Positions 16,569 to 25,647 of a stretch of 32,090 bases of DNA are shown piece after piece. Position 1 is the first letter of the stretch. The number at the start of each line of letters is the position of its first letter. The DNA lies in NCBI GenBank assembly GCA_964398485.1, contig CAYNMD010000008.1:1-32090 (forward strand), read 5' to 3'. The position numbers and the translations under genes are program-made. Source of the stretch: SSEF01 sp964398485. Lineage in GTDB: Bacteria; Patescibacteriota; Minisyncoccia; Moranbacterales; UBA1568. A model generated the notes under the pieces. That model ran no database searches. It was given only the letters and a program-made list of their open reading frames with translations, and was not told the DNA's origin.

Positions 16569-18668
16569 TTACTGTAAAACAAGACCGAGAAAAACATTGC
16601 GATCCAAATTTGTTTCTTGTTTCAGGATACGCCCGTACGGTACCAAATTTTCAGCGCTCTGCCAAATTACCCTTCTCTCATCAGGATGTTCAATTTCCGT
16701 TGATAGCTGCCAGCCAGTTGTACCTGCTTGCTTTTGATAGAGGATAGAGAAAGGTAATGGGTCCGAGAGTTCATCTGCAAGAGCAAGCCTAAAAGGAAGC
16801 TTATAGCGATAGACCACTGTCACCTGCTCCCCGGGACTAACATACACCCAATTACCAAAAACTGTTTTACCAAATTCTTCACCAATACGAGTTCCGCTTT
16901 CTGAATCAATACGTATCTTCCTCTCTTCATCCACTACCTCTTCATCACGTCGAAAGCGAAGCGCATCATAATCTACCGGGGAAACATTTACCTCCCGCGT
17001 CATACCACTCGCTGAGAGAAGCTCTGATCCAAGCGGAACATATACCCTCATGTAATTTGCATTTACTTTATTCCACCACTCATATGGAGTATTACCACCA
17101 GTGTGCACCCTCGTGATAGACACTGTATCAATTACCGAACCATCTCCCTGAATGCTAACCTGGTGGCGAATATTGTCCTTTAAGACCCCATCAGTCTTAA
17201 ACCCATTAATATTTGTGTGTATCACCGAAAGATAGTCATATGGGGTATTCAGCATCTCTCCCGACCAACCAGAGGACCTGATAAGATTCTGAGCACGATC
17301 ATCACGAGCAAACAAAAGTATGTGCCGCTCATTCAACAAATTCACCAGAACATCACCCAAACCCAGTAAAACATCTGGCTCTGGCTTTTCTACCAATCGC
17401 CTAATCAGTACACCAGTTAAATCACCTAGAATTTTCTTTGGGTTATTCTCCTCCTTATCATAGTTGACTTCAACCTCCTCTTGGATTAACGGTATAAAAT
17501 TATCAGCATCAATTGTTGCTCCGTACTCAGGTAAATCCACTGGTCCAAGAATTCGTAAAACCCGTTCGAGCACTTCGGGAGTCATCGCCACTACCCCATC
17601 AGTCGTAGGACCTCCTGTTTTTTCATAAAAGAATCTTGCTTTTTCTGCTGAAGTAGGAAAATTTGGAAACCAATTACTATCATGCAAACTCCAACCAGTA
17701 CTAATTTTCTGGATAGGAGCAGGGGGAACAATATTTTCTTTTAATTGACCATCAGGATTAAATATTCCATCAACAAAAAATCGCCTCACCATTCCTGATT
17801 GCATCTCTAGAATTCCGTAACTACCAATAAATCCACCCGTCGGTCTGAGTTCATGATTATTTTGGAAAAGAAACAAATAGAGACGTGGGCCATTACCACC
17901 AAGTAGTTCATTCAGCAAATCAAGATGGGTAACAGACAAATTGAGTGTATGTGCTAACACCGGAAGAAGTGCCTCCCCTTTTCTAAAAGGATCCTGCTTG
18001 TCTTCGGGAAGACTTTCTGGATGAACATACTGGAGAAGCTTTAGTGCTTTTTGTATTTCATCATTACCCCGAATCAGGTTCTTCTCCCCGCTCTTCAGGA
18101 TCTCCAACAAAGACGGTTGTTCTTCTGTCTCAATATGACTCAGTGACTGATTGAGAAATCCAGCAAGTTCTTGAGCTCCAGCCGCTAAATGTTCCCCTGC
18201 CTTCATCAAAGCGATACCACTCGTTAAAAATCCTGTCCCTGGAATTTTCTCGATCACTGGTAAGCCGTACTGCGCACCAAAAAGAAGCCTCGAACCACTC
18301 TCAAAACGTTCGCTCGCTTCACGAAGTTTCTGTTCGGCATGCACTCGGTCCCGTGACTTTAAAGCGCGAGCAGCCTCTTCTAAAGCAGCATACCCCTGCT
18401 CTCCACGCTCCATCAAGGCAATCTTCCACTGCCAGACCAAAACAACTGTCACAAAAATAACGACACCACAAAAAAACCAGCGCCCCCACTTCCGTTTGAC
18501 TTCCTTATTCCCCCGGAAAGATTCAGTACCATGACTTTGAACAGAAAACGTCTGCTGGTCATATCGAACACGCCCTCCCGCACCTGCGCGATCAAAGGAA
18601 CGCAATCCAACGGACGGAAAATCTTTTCTTACATCTTCTGATGGTAATCCAGGAATAATATCTCTCAT
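16569..18668 (-). CDS. DUF4012 domain-containing membrane protein
   Basis: A 699-residue protein of a family common in Patescibacteria and Actinobacteria, of unknown biochemistry. A basic cytoplasmic N-terminus of 60 residues leads into one TM (about 61-82, WGRWFFCGVVIFVTVVLVWQ), then a long helical stretch and the DUF4012 core, marked by FLFQNNHELRPTGGFIGSYG, LHDSNWFPNFPTSAEKA and DGVVAMTPEVLERVL. These recall LytR-CpsA-Psr-type proteins, and family members often sit beside surface-polysaccharide genes, as here. Its ATG overlaps the TGA of the glycosyltransferase by four bases. A role in attaching or ordering surface glycan is inference. Confidence 0.9.
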   Translation of the reverse strand: MRDIIPGLPSEDVRKDFPSVGLRSFDRAGAGGRVRYDQQTFSVQSHGTESFRGNKEVKRKWGRWFFCGVVIFVTVVLVWQWKIALMERGEQGYAALEEAARALKSRDRVHAEQKLREASERFESGSRLLFGAQYGLPVIEKIPGTGFLTSGIALMKAGEHLAAGAQELAGFLNQSLSHIETEEQPSLLEILKSGEKNLIRGNDEIQKALKLLQYVHPESLPEDKQDPFRKGEALLPVLAHTLNLSVTHLDLLNELLGGNGPRLYLFLFQNNHELRPTGGFIGSYGILEMQSGMVRRFFVDGIFNPDGQLKENIVPPAPIQKISTGWSLHDSNWFPNFPTSAEKARFFYEKTGGPTTDGVVAMTPEVLERVLRILGPVDLPEYGATIDADNFIPLIQEEVEVNYDKEENNPKKILGDLTGVLIRRLVEKPEPDVLLGLGDVLVNLLNERHILLFARDDRAQNLIRSSGWSGEMLNTPYDYLSVIHTNINGFKTDGVLKDNIRHQVSIQGDGSVIDTVSITRVHTGGNTPYEWWNKVNANYMRVYVPLGSELLSASGMTREVNVSPVDYDALRFRRDEEVVDEERKIRIDSESGTRIGEEFGKTVFGNWVYVSPGEQVTVVYRYKLPFRLALADELSDPLPFSILYQKQAGTTGWQLSTEIEHPDERRVIWQSAENLVPYGRILKQETNLDRNVFLGLVLQ

Positions 18669-19804
18669 ACATCGATATTCTCTCCTTTATGATACCCTCG
18701 AAGGGTTAGTGAAGCCATATGATCCCACGAAAATTTAGACGAACGCTGGTATCCGTTTTGAATCAAATGCAAACGAAAGGATATATCCTTTTCAACACGC
18801 TTCAAGAGATCAATTGCCGATAATTGGTCTTCTGGATCAAAATAACAAGCAGCCTTCCCTAAAATCTCTGGCAAAGCACCTGCTTGTGCTGCTACCACTG
18901 GAAGCCCATGGATAAGTGCCTCGAGTCCAGGGAGCCCAAAGCCTTCATAGAGAGAAGGAAAAAAATAACACATAGCCTCCCGATATAGGATAGCCAGTTC
19001 TCTATCAGGGATAAATCCAACAAAAAAAACATTTTTTAATCCCATGTTCTTAGCTTTTTGATGAAGATTCCTGTAGAAATAATCCTCCTTCCCAACACAA
19101 ACAAAAATCTTCTCAGAGAGCTGTTCAGCTGTAGAGAGTAGACATTCCAAATTTTTATGAGGATAGGCATTGCCTACATAGAGAATGTATTGTTTTGAAC
19201 GAAGTCCTAGGGACTGCAAAAAATCCCGAGAGGCATCCCTACCACTCCAAAAACAATAGTTTTCAGCAGCCTCATACGTAACCAAAAGCTTCTTCTTAAC
19301 TAATGGAAATGCCTTTAATACATCATCGGCGGTAAAGCGAGATACGACGATAACCCTCTGGGCTCTATGTACTGCCATCAAAATAACGAAACGGTATACC
19401 CAGTATTTTATCCAGTACAGAAGCGGTGACAGCTCTGAAGCTTTCACTGTTGGGTAGTGGAAAAGAATAAGATCATGAATAGTTACAATACTCTTTTTCC
19501 AATAAAGCAGAGGGACATTGAAATGAGGGAAGTGCATGCAATCAACACCATGTCGGTACAAAAGAACAGGAAAAAGAAGCTGTTCACGCCATCCATACCA
19601 GGAGAAATCAGCCAGTACCTTCGTAAAACGCGAATTCATTGGCTGATATTCAGAATAATTTTCTCGGCGCAAAAAAATGATAAATTGATCGTCGCCTGGC
19701 AACTTTTCTAACTCTTGAATAAGTTTCTGAGTATAGCGCCCCAAACCCTTACCAATTGATCCATAAAATCGCGCATCAATACCAATACGCATACGCAAAA
19801 GCAT
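18665..19804 (-). CDS. GT4-family glycosyltransferase
   Basis: A 379-residue GT-B retaining glycosyltransferase (GT4 type) that moves a sugar from a nucleotide donor to a growing glycan at the inner face of the membrane. The N-terminal Rossmann half begins MRIGIDARFYGSIGKGLGRY; the donor half has VGNAYPHKNLECLL and the EX7E motif as EGFGLPGLEALIHGLPVVAA. Two starts are possible, ATG 19804 (directly after the previous stop) and ATG 19792, which fits the family better by four residues. It overlaps the DUF4012 gene by ATGA. Donor and acceptor cannot be read from the sequence; the nearby rml genes make a dTDP-rhamnose-dependent glycan plausible. Confidence 0.92.
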   Translation of the reverse strand: MLLRMRIGIDARFYGSIGKGLGRYTQKLIQELEKLPGDDQFIIFLRRENYSEYQPMNSRFTKVLADFSWYGWREQLLFPVLLYRHGVDCMHFPHFNVPLLYWKKSIVTIHDLILFHYPTVKASELSPLLYWIKYWVYRFVILMAVHRAQRVIVVSRFTADDVLKAFPLVKKKLLVTYEAAENYCFWSGRDASRDFLQSLGLRSKQYILYVGNAYPHKNLECLLSTAEQLSEKIFVCVGKEDYFYRNLHQKAKNMGLKNVFFVGFIPDRELAILYREAMCYFFPSLYEGFGLPGLEALIHGLPVVAAQAGALPEILGKAACYFDPEDQLSAIDLLKRVEKDISFRLHLIQNGYQRSSKFSWDHMASLTLRGYHKGENIDV

Positions 19805-20503
19805 CTACCATTCAAAGGTTTGTTGATCACGCACCTGCCTTAGAGAAAACAACAAAAGAGCATGCGTCACCAGTATTTGAAAAACACCAATTTCTTCAAT
19901 TTTATTTTTGGCTGAGCGAACAAGCAGAAATGCCGCTATCCCTAAAGACTCCTCCTGAGAACGTACCACGGCCAGTCCATCCTCATGCCACCAGTATCGT
20001 CGCTGCTCAATGAGATCACCAGCCTCAGCAGACAGCAGTGGCTCAACCAGGCCTTTCGATCGGTAACGCCCTACGATATGCTGCTTGTTTACATCAAGAA
20101 ATACTAACTCTGCCGCATCAGATTGTGCTAGGAGAAGCGCTGCCCCAAAAACTGATTGAAATACCTGTTCTCGATCCTCCTGCAAGAGCTCTTTGGCCGT
20201 ATGAGGACTTTCGACAATCATATTTTTTAGAATCTCCAACTGTCGATTTATCTCCCCTATATAAGTATAGGTCTGAGCAAGATCCTTGCGAATTTTGTTT
20301 GATTCCTGCTGCAGTGAAAGCTTTTCAGTAACAGTTCGAATAAGGGCTGATTCTTTACCAAGATACAGAAGAAGACCGATGAGCCCGAAAACAAATATAA
20401 TTACTGATTCTAAATCTTCCTCTCCAAAGAAAAACAATCCATCAGAAACAACTTCTGGAGTAAAAATCATGCAGATGAACAGAAAAAGATAGATCCAATA
20501 CAT
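19805..20503 (-). CDS. Hypothetical protein with two TM helices, coiled coil and GAF-like C-terminus
   Basis: Not recognised. The 232-residue protein opens with two TM helices (about 2-16 and 34-48, SVIIFVFGLIGLLLYLG). A charged coiled coil follows (about 55-95, ESNKIRKDLAQTYTYIGEIN), then a mixed alpha/beta domain (about 110-225: AAELVFLDVNKQHIVGRYRS, GIAAFLLVRSAKNKI) whose spacing resembles a GAF sensor domain. No kinase or effector motif follows. The gene ends directly before the glycosyltransferase ATG and begins 8 bp after galU, so it belongs to that operon. The GAF reading is inference from pattern only. Confidence 0.82.
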   Translation of the reverse strand: MYWIYLFLFICMIFTPEVVSDGLFFFGEEDLESVIIFVFGLIGLLLYLGKESALIRTVTEKLSLQQESNKIRKDLAQTYTYIGEINRQLEILKNMIVESPHTAKELLQEDREQVFQSVFGAALLLAQSDAAELVFLDVNKQHIVGRYRSKGLVEPLLSAEAGDLIEQRRYWWHEDGLAVVRSQEESLGIAAFLLVRSAKNKIEEIGVFQILVTHALLLFSLRQVRDQQTFEW

Positions 20504-20511
20504 GGCAAAAG

Positions 20512-21390
20512 CTAGGAGCTTTGCTTATCCAAAAGCTGTTTCATATATACCCGGAGCTGTTCACCAATATCTGGACGCTCAACGGCATACGTAAGAATGG
20601 TCGTCATATAATTCAACGGATCCCCAGTCGTCATCCACTGACCACCCTCCACTGTTTTGGCATAAAACTTCCCTCCGTTCTTAATGTAATTGTGAATAGC
20701 ATCAACAATCCATAACTCATTTCCCTTTCCTAATGCAGTGGTCTTGAGAATATCAATAATCTCCTGATTTAAAATCATTCGCCCAAAATTTGCTAACTGC
20801 GAGGGAGCCTCTTCTTGTTTTGGCTTTTCGACAATATTACGCACTTGCATAGTTGCCTGATCTACATCAACAATGCCATATTTAGAGACTTCAGAAAGCG
20901 GAACCTCTTGCACACCGATCATCGGGTGTCCGTTTCGATTATATTCATCCACCATCTGCTTGGTAAATGAAACCGTCGATTTTACAAGATCATCACCAAA
21001 ACAATACACAAATGGTTCATCATCTACCAAGCTTGCTGCTGATAAAACCGGTGTACCGTTACCATATGGCCCTTTCTGACGAATATGGACAAAGTTAGCC
21101 ATTTCAGCAATCGCATGTACTTGTTCATAACGGTCCTCTTTTCCGTTCTTTCTGAGGTCATCTTCAAGAGCTGAAGAAAAATCAAAATGATCTTCAAGCG
21201 GCTTCTTGTCCCAACGAGTTACAAAAATGATATCCTCAATGCCAGCAGCTACTAATTCCTCGACTACCAGTTGAATCACTGGCTTATCAACAATAGGAAG
21301 CATCTCCTTGGGCATGGCTTTAGTAGCCGGAAGAAGTCTCGTACCACTTCCCGCTACAGCAATCACCGCTTTTTTGATCTTTTGTGGCAT
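20512..21390 (-). CDS. galU: UTP--glucose-1-phosphate uridylyltransferase
   Basis: A 292-residue nucleotidyltransferase making UDP-glucose from UTP and glucose-1-phosphate. The N-terminus has VAGSGTRLLPATKAMPKEML (about 12-31), then IVDKPVIQLVVEE, the metal-binding FGDDLV, and VEKPKQEEAPSQLANFGRMI, which separate GalU from RmlA. The loop AGSGTR differs slightly from the usual AGLGTR. Full length for bacterial GalU. It lies 16 bp after the RmlA-type gene, so two sugar nucleotidyltransferases are adjacent, feeding UDP-glucose and dTDP-glucose branches from one substrate. Confidence 0.95.
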   Translation of the reverse strand: MPQKIKKAVIAVAGSGTRLLPATKAMPKEMLPIVDKPVIQLVVEELVAAGIEDIIFVTRWDKKPLEDHFDFSSALEDDLRKNGKEDRYEQVHAIAEMANFVHIRQKGPYGNGTPVLSAASLVDDEPFVYCFGDDLVKSTVSFTKQMVDEYNRNGHPMIGVQEVPLSEVSKYGIVDVDQATMQVRNIVEKPKQEEAPSQLANFGRMILNQEIIDILKTTALGKGNELWIVDAIHNYIKNGGKFYAKTVEGGQWMTTGDPLNYMTTILTYAVERPDIGEQLRVYMKQLLDKQSS

Positions 21391-21406
21391 ATGAATACTG
21401 TGAAGA

Positions 21407-22204
21407 TTATTTACTTAATGATACCAGTCTTTTGAACTCGAGCTTAAACTCTTCCAGGGCTTCCGTCAATGGTGGATAAAATCGCTCATGAAGACGGTTG
21501 GCCCGTACATAGAGGCCAGCGTCCAAAAGAGAATCATGGGTACCAACATCAAACCAGGCTCCAGAGAGCACCCGCACATCAAGTTTTTCTTGCCGGAGAT
21601 AGTGATTGTGAAGATCAACAATTTCCAGTTCTCCCCGTGAAGACGGTTGAAGAGACTTGGCTACCTCCACCACCTCGCCATCATAGATGTAGAGGCCCGG
21701 GATAGCGAAGTGACTTTCGGGATTTTTTGGTTTTTCCTCAATAGAAAGCACTGCTTTTGATGCGTCATCAAATGAAACAACACCGAACCGCTCCGGATCA
21801 GGAACTTCTTTGGCAAAAATTCTTCCGCCACCCTGAAAACTCTGGATAGCCTCTGTAAAATCCTCTTCAAAAAGGTTATCCCCCAGAATCATAGTACAGT
21901 GACCACCATCAATAAAATCCTCTCCGAGAATAAAGGCTTCAGCTAAACCTCTAGGCTCTTTTTGCACGACAAACGAAATATTGATTCCTCTGGTCCGGAG
22001 GAGTGATCCCAAAAGATTCAGATAGTGTCCAGAATGTTCTGGAGCCACAATAATCAGAACATCCGTAATACCAGCCGAGAGGAGCGTATTGAGCGGATAA
22101 AAAATCATCGGCCGATCATACACTGGTAGCAGCTGTTTGGAAGCAATAGCGGTGGAGGGAAGAAGACGAGTCCCGGTTCCTCCAGCAAGAATAATACCCT
22201 TCAT
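21407..22204 (-). CDS. rfbA: Glucose-1-phosphate thymidylyltransferase-type nucleotidyltransferase
   Basis: A 265-residue nucleotidyltransferase for the first step of dTDP-L-rhamnose synthesis (glucose-1-phosphate + dTTP). Motifs: MKGIILAGGTGTRLLPST, KQLLPVYDRPMIFYPL, LGDNLF for metal binding, and IEEKPKNP. The start is ATG 22204; the frame extends only to a TTG three codons upstream. It is about 25 residues shorter at the C-terminus than typical RmlA (about 290), matching the short form in archaea and candidate phyla. Together with rfbB, rfbC and rfbD in the same run the dTDP-rhamnose role is likely, although substrate choice cannot be proven from sequence. Confidence 0.9.
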   Translation of the reverse strand: MKGIILAGGTGTRLLPSTAIASKQLLPVYDRPMIFYPLNTLLSAGITDVLIIVAPEHSGHYLNLLGSLLRTRGINISFVVQKEPRGLAEAFILGEDFIDGGHCTMILGDNLFEEDFTEAIQSFQGGGRIFAKEVPDPERFGVVSFDDASKAVLSIEEKPKNPESHFAIPGLYIYDGEVVEVAKSLQPSSRGELEIVDLHNHYLRQEKLDVRVLSGAWFDVGTHDSLLDAGLYVRANRLHERFYPPLTEALEEFKLEFKRLVSLSK

Positions 22205-22221
22205 ACTTGGCAAGAAACTAT

Positions 22222-23463
22222 TTAACGATACACCGGAAACTGTTTACAGAGCTTCTTTACTTCTCGCTGCAAACGAAGCAGCTCTTTGGTATCCCCCTGA
22301 GAGCGTAGGGCCGCATCAATATACTGAGCAATCTGTTTTACTTCTCGTTCCTTCATACCGCGAGTAGTAAGTGCTGGCACACCAATCCGCAGTCCCGATG
22401 GATCAAGTGGTCCACGAGGATCATCTGGGACTACATTCTTATTCACCGTAATGCCGATGGTATCGAGAAGCTCTTCGCCTACTTTGCCGGTCACTCCATG
22501 GCTTTTGACTACGTCCACCACCACCATATGATTTTCTGTCTTACCAAAAACAATCACGAACCCAAGCTTTCGGAAACTTGTCTCAAGAGCCTGAGCATTC
22601 TTCAGAATCTGTTTGGCATAACTCTTAAAGGCAGGCTTGAGTGCTTCACCAAAGGCTACCGCTTTGGCTGCCACTACCTGCATATGAGGACCTCCCTGTG
22701 TCCCAGGGAAGACTGCTTTATCAATAGCTTTGGCAAACTCCGCCTTGCAAAGAATAAGTCCTCCACGTGGACCACGCAGACTCTTGTGAGTGGTCGCTGT
22801 TACTACATCAAAATGAGGTACTGGGTTAGGAAGCGCTTTACCCGCCACGAGACCAGCGATATGAGCCATATCCATCATCGAGCGAGCACCTACTTTTTTG
22901 GCAATGGCTGTGAACTTTTCATAATCGATCTGTCTCGTGTACGAAGAAAAACCAGCGAGCATCAGTTTGGGCTTTTCTTTTTTAGCCAATGCTTCCAGTT
23001 TTTGGTAATCCAGACTGCCATCAGCTTCTGTGGTATACCGCACAAAACGATACACTTTGGCAGGAAGCGTCACCGGATGGCCATGAGTAAGATGTCCTCC
23101 GTGAGAGAGATCCATCCCGAGCACAGTATCGCCAGACTCGAGGAGTGCTGCATAGACAGCCAGATTAGCCTGGGCACCAGAGTGTGGCTGTACATTGGCA
23201 TGTTCGGCACCAAACAGTTTTTTGACCCGATCGATAGCCAAAGTTTCGACAACATCAGTAAAGACTTGCCCACCATAATAACGCCTCCCGGGATATCCTT
23301 CTGAATATTTATTGGTAAATACCGTACCAAGCGTTTCCAAGACTGCTTTGGAAACATAGTTTTCAGAGGCGATCATTTCGAGGCCTTCTGCCTGACGCTT
23401 TTCTTCGCCCATGAGCGCCCGATAAACAGCTGGATCAGTTTTTTTGAGTTGTGGATGATTCAT
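22222..23463 (-). CDS. glyA: Serine hydroxymethyltransferase
   Basis: A 413-residue PLP enzyme interconverting serine and glycine with tetrahydrofolate. Typical stretches are EGLEMIASENYVSKAVLE, YPGRRYYGG, NVQPHSGAQANLAVY and the PLP lysine in TTTHKSLRGPRGGLIL-type context (TATTHKSLRGPRGG). Full length. I use ATG 23463; the open frame continues to a TTG six codons upstream without family similarity. A 78-bp gap separates it from rfbD, holding a possible -10 (TATGAT) but no clear -35. It is a one-carbon metabolism gene embedded in a sugar-nucleotide run, with 17 bp to the next gene. Confidence 0.97.
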   Translation of the reverse strand: MNHPQLKKTDPAVYRALMGEEKRQAEGLEMIASENYVSKAVLETLGTVFTNKYSEGYPGRRYYGGQVFTDVVETLAIDRVKKLFGAEHANVQPHSGAQANLAVYAALLESGDTVLGMDLSHGGHLTHGHPVTLPAKVYRFVRYTTEADGSLDYQKLEALAKKEKPKLMLAGFSSYTRQIDYEKFTAIAKKVGARSMMDMAHIAGLVAGKALPNPVPHFDVVTATTHKSLRGPRGGLILCKAEFAKAIDKAVFPGTQGGPHMQVVAAKAVAFGEALKPAFKSYAKQILKNAQALETSFRKLGFVIVFGKTENHMVVVDVVKSHGVTGKVGEELLDTIGITVNKNVVPDDPRGPLDPSGLRIGVPALTTRGMKEREVKQIAQYIDAALRSQGDTKELLRLQREVKKLCKQFPVYR

Positions 23464-23541
23464 AATCAAGTCAAAAATCAACTATCAAAAATAAAATACT
23501 ATCATACTCAATAATTTTTTCTCATACACTTGATTCCTTAT

Positions 23542-24408
23542 TCATAATTCTTGATTCAGATATTCCACTAATGATTCCTGATAGTGTCGCATTTTTGGTC
23601 GCTTGGTATTGAGGAGAACCGAGCTCTGCGGCCTTCTGGCAGGCCTCGGAAACGCATCGCTCGATACTGGTATTACTGTGGTACCGAGGCGAGCTTCTCT
23701 ATACAGTTCGAGTACCGCCTCATACCACGTAACTGCTCCTTCATTCGCCAAGTGGTATATCCCATACGGTACTTCGCTCTCTATCAGCTCTTTCGTAGCT
23801 CGTGCCAGATCAGGAGCATAGGTGAAGAGACTGCGCTCATCATCTACTACCTGCACCTCGCTATTCGCTCGCCCTTTTTCGAGCATTACCTCAAAGAAAC
23901 TCCTCTTTCCGCCAATTGAAACAGCTGGCTTGCCAAAAAGTTTGGAGAGTCTGATGACATACGATCGATCGCAGCCTCTCAGTACAGCCTCTTCACCAAG
24001 GAGCTTGGTTTCCCCATAGCGAGAGAGCGGTTTTGGGAGAGCCTCTTCATCATACCCTGTTTCATTCGTCCCATCAAAAACATAGTCCGTAGAATAATGT
24101 ACCACGATACTTCCTATTTTTTGGCTTATTTGAGCCAATTTTTCTGGTACACGAGTATTGAGAAGTCTTGCCTGAGTGAATTCCTCATCGTTTGTCTCAC
24201 AAAGGTCTACCGCATTGTAAGCCACTGCATTCAGAATAAGGGCTGGATTCAAGCCTTCAATCCCAGACGTCAAAGCCTGAAAATCCGTTACATCCATCTC
24301 TTCTCTATCCCAAGCTATGATTTCATACTGATCATCCATACCAAATACTCGGACCAGTTCTCGCCCTAACATTCCCCGAGCTCCGAGTACGAGTATTTTT
24401 TTCTTCAT
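23542..24408 (-). CDS. rfbD: dTDP-4-dehydrorhamnose reductase
   Basis: A 288-residue short-chain dehydrogenase doing the last step to dTDP-L-rhamnose. It has the nucleotide-binding LGARGMLGREL (about 7-17), NAVAYNAVDLCE, the YSTDYVFDG motif, and the catalytic YxxxK as SRYGETKLLGEE. FPRPARRPQSSVLL near the C-terminus is typical of RmlD. Its ATG overlaps the stop of the 7-TM protein gene by four bases (ATGA), so the two are translationally coupled. Confidence 0.95.
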   Translation of the reverse strand: MKKKILVLGARGMLGRELVRVFGMDDQYEIIAWDREEMDVTDFQALTSGIEGLNPALILNAVAYNAVDLCETNDEEFTQARLLNTRVPEKLAQISQKIGSIVVHYSTDYVFDGTNETGYDEEALPKPLSRYGETKLLGEEAVLRGCDRSYVIRLSKLFGKPAVSIGGKRSFFEVMLEKGRANSEVQVVDDERSLFTYAPDLARATKELIESEVPYGIYHLANEGAVTWYEAVLELYREARLGTTVIPVSSDAFPRPARRPQSSVLLNTKRPKMRHYQESLVEYLNQEL

Positions 24409-24986
24409 ACCTGTTTAACTCGTCTCCTAAAATAAATAACACCAGCAATCAAAAAATTAATCATGGCTACGTAAGTCGGAAAAGCCCATTCAACAAAATC
24501 ACCACGCTCCAACGCCAAAAGACCGGTTGCTGACGCGATAGCGGTAAAGAAATAGGCGGCTATCGCCTCTGTTTCTGGAAATTTCCAGGATTTTCTGACA
24601 GTGGGCAGGGCTGCCAAACCATCAGATATGAGAGCGAGTACGGTGGCAATAAACGGATCCTGCGTCAATGCCCACAAAAGAAGAGTAAGGAGAGCAAACA
24701 AACCACAGACATAATCAAACCAACCCAAATGCCAATATCCGTTTTTTGTAAAAAATGAAAGAACGACAACCAATATGGTCCCGAAGCCAATACACATGAT
24801 CGGGAGCCAAACACGCCAACCTACCCCATCTTGCCATGCGGCTAACGCGCCAATAAGTGGGGCCAATCCCCAGAGAAGCCACGTCACTCGATTGGGCTTT
24901 ACTTGCCCAAGAAGCATTTCTCGTAAATACATCAGGCCACCGAGAACCATGGCAAGAGAAGCGATACCGATAATCCAGGTGACCAT
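24405..24986 (-). CDS. Seven-TM membrane protein, SWEET/PQ-loop-like
   Basis: A 193-residue protein that is almost entirely hydrophobic, with seven predicted helices (about 3-22, 33-50, 57-78, 88-108, 110-126, 138-157, 165-185). KPNRVTWLLWGLAPLIGALA in the first half and LPTVRKSWKFPETEAIAAYF in the second lie at matching places and recall the proline-bearing repeats of PQ-loop/SWEET transporters, arranged as 3+1+3 helices. That placement is inference from pattern; no substrate can be named. It begins 4 bp after the metallo-hydrolase gene and overlaps rfbD. Confidence 0.85.
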   Translation of the reverse strand: MVTWIIGIASLAMVLGGLMYLREMLLGQVKPNRVTWLLWGLAPLIGALAAWQDGVGWRVWLPIMCIGFGTILVVVLSFFTKNGYWHLGWFDYVCGLFALLTLLLWALTQDPFIATVLALISDGLAALPTVRKSWKFPETEAIAAYFFTAIASATGLLALERGDFVEWAFPTYVAMINFLIAGVIYFRRRVKQV

Positions 24987-24990
24987 ACTA

Positions 24991-25647
24991 TCAATAGAGA
25001 GATAAAGAAAAATTATGAGTACTACCCTCCCTCATATCAACATACTGAATACCAAGCGGTTCGAGAAGGAGTGTGGGGATGCGACGTGTTGGCCCAAGTT
25101 CTATCCCCTGCCGGAGCATCCCATCATGCACCGGAAAAACAACTTTTGGCTTCATAGCCTTGGCATACTCAATCGCCTCTGAGAGCCTCATCCATGGTCC
25201 TGCCACTGGGAGAGCCAGAATCTCAATCTCCCGATGGGGATTGTGAAATGAATCACCCGGATAGAATAGTTTTTCGGCAATCAAAAATCCAGTGTTTTGT
25301 ACCGGTGGAAGGTCGTGATGGATACAGGCGTGTTCGCTACCAAAGCTCTGGATCTTCACCCCCTTGATTTCTTTTTCCCCTCCATCACTGATGGGTTCCC
25401 ACTTGATCCCTGCTTCATCGAGTATCTTGCCTACCCCAGCATGGGTAATGACCTGCGCGCCCGGGTTCTTGGCAAGGACAATGTGAAGACTTTCCACATG
25501 GCAATGATCCTGATGTTCATGGGTAATGAGTATCCCATCAATATCCGAAACCATCGGCGTCTCACTATAATTCCCTGGATCCGTCAGTATCCGTACCCCA
25601 TCTAGTTCAATCAAGAGGCAACAATGCCCAAATTTGGTGATATTCAT
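24991..25647 (-). CDS. Metallo-beta-lactamase-fold hydrolase (UlaG/YtkL-like)
   Basis: A 218-residue metal-dependent hydrolase. The zinc motif HxHxDH is THEHQDH (H43, H45, D47, H48), followed by further ligand candidates in GSEHACIHH, the Asp in YPGDSFHNP, and the His in FPVHDGM. The start GHCCLLIELDGVRILTDPG is characteristic of the UlaG-like branch. Substrate unknown. Its ATG overlaps the stop of the peptidase E gene by four bases. Confidence 0.92.
   Translation of the reverse strand: MNITKFGHCCLLIELDGVRILTDPGNYSETPMVSDIDGILITHEHQDHCHVESLHIVLAKNPGAQVITHAGVGKILDEAGIKWEPISDGGEKEIKGVKIQSFGSEHACIHHDLPPVQNTGFLIAEKLFYPGDSFHNPHREIEILALPVAGPWMRLSEAIEYAKAMKPKVVFPVHDGMLRQGIELGPTRRIPTLLLEPLGIQYVDMREGSTHNFSLSLY

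Noticed and set aside
22498..23304. A 268-codon plus-strand open frame opposite glyA
   Set aside because: It is antisense to the conserved core of serine hydroxymethyltransferase and resembles no protein; its length only reflects the codon use of glyA.
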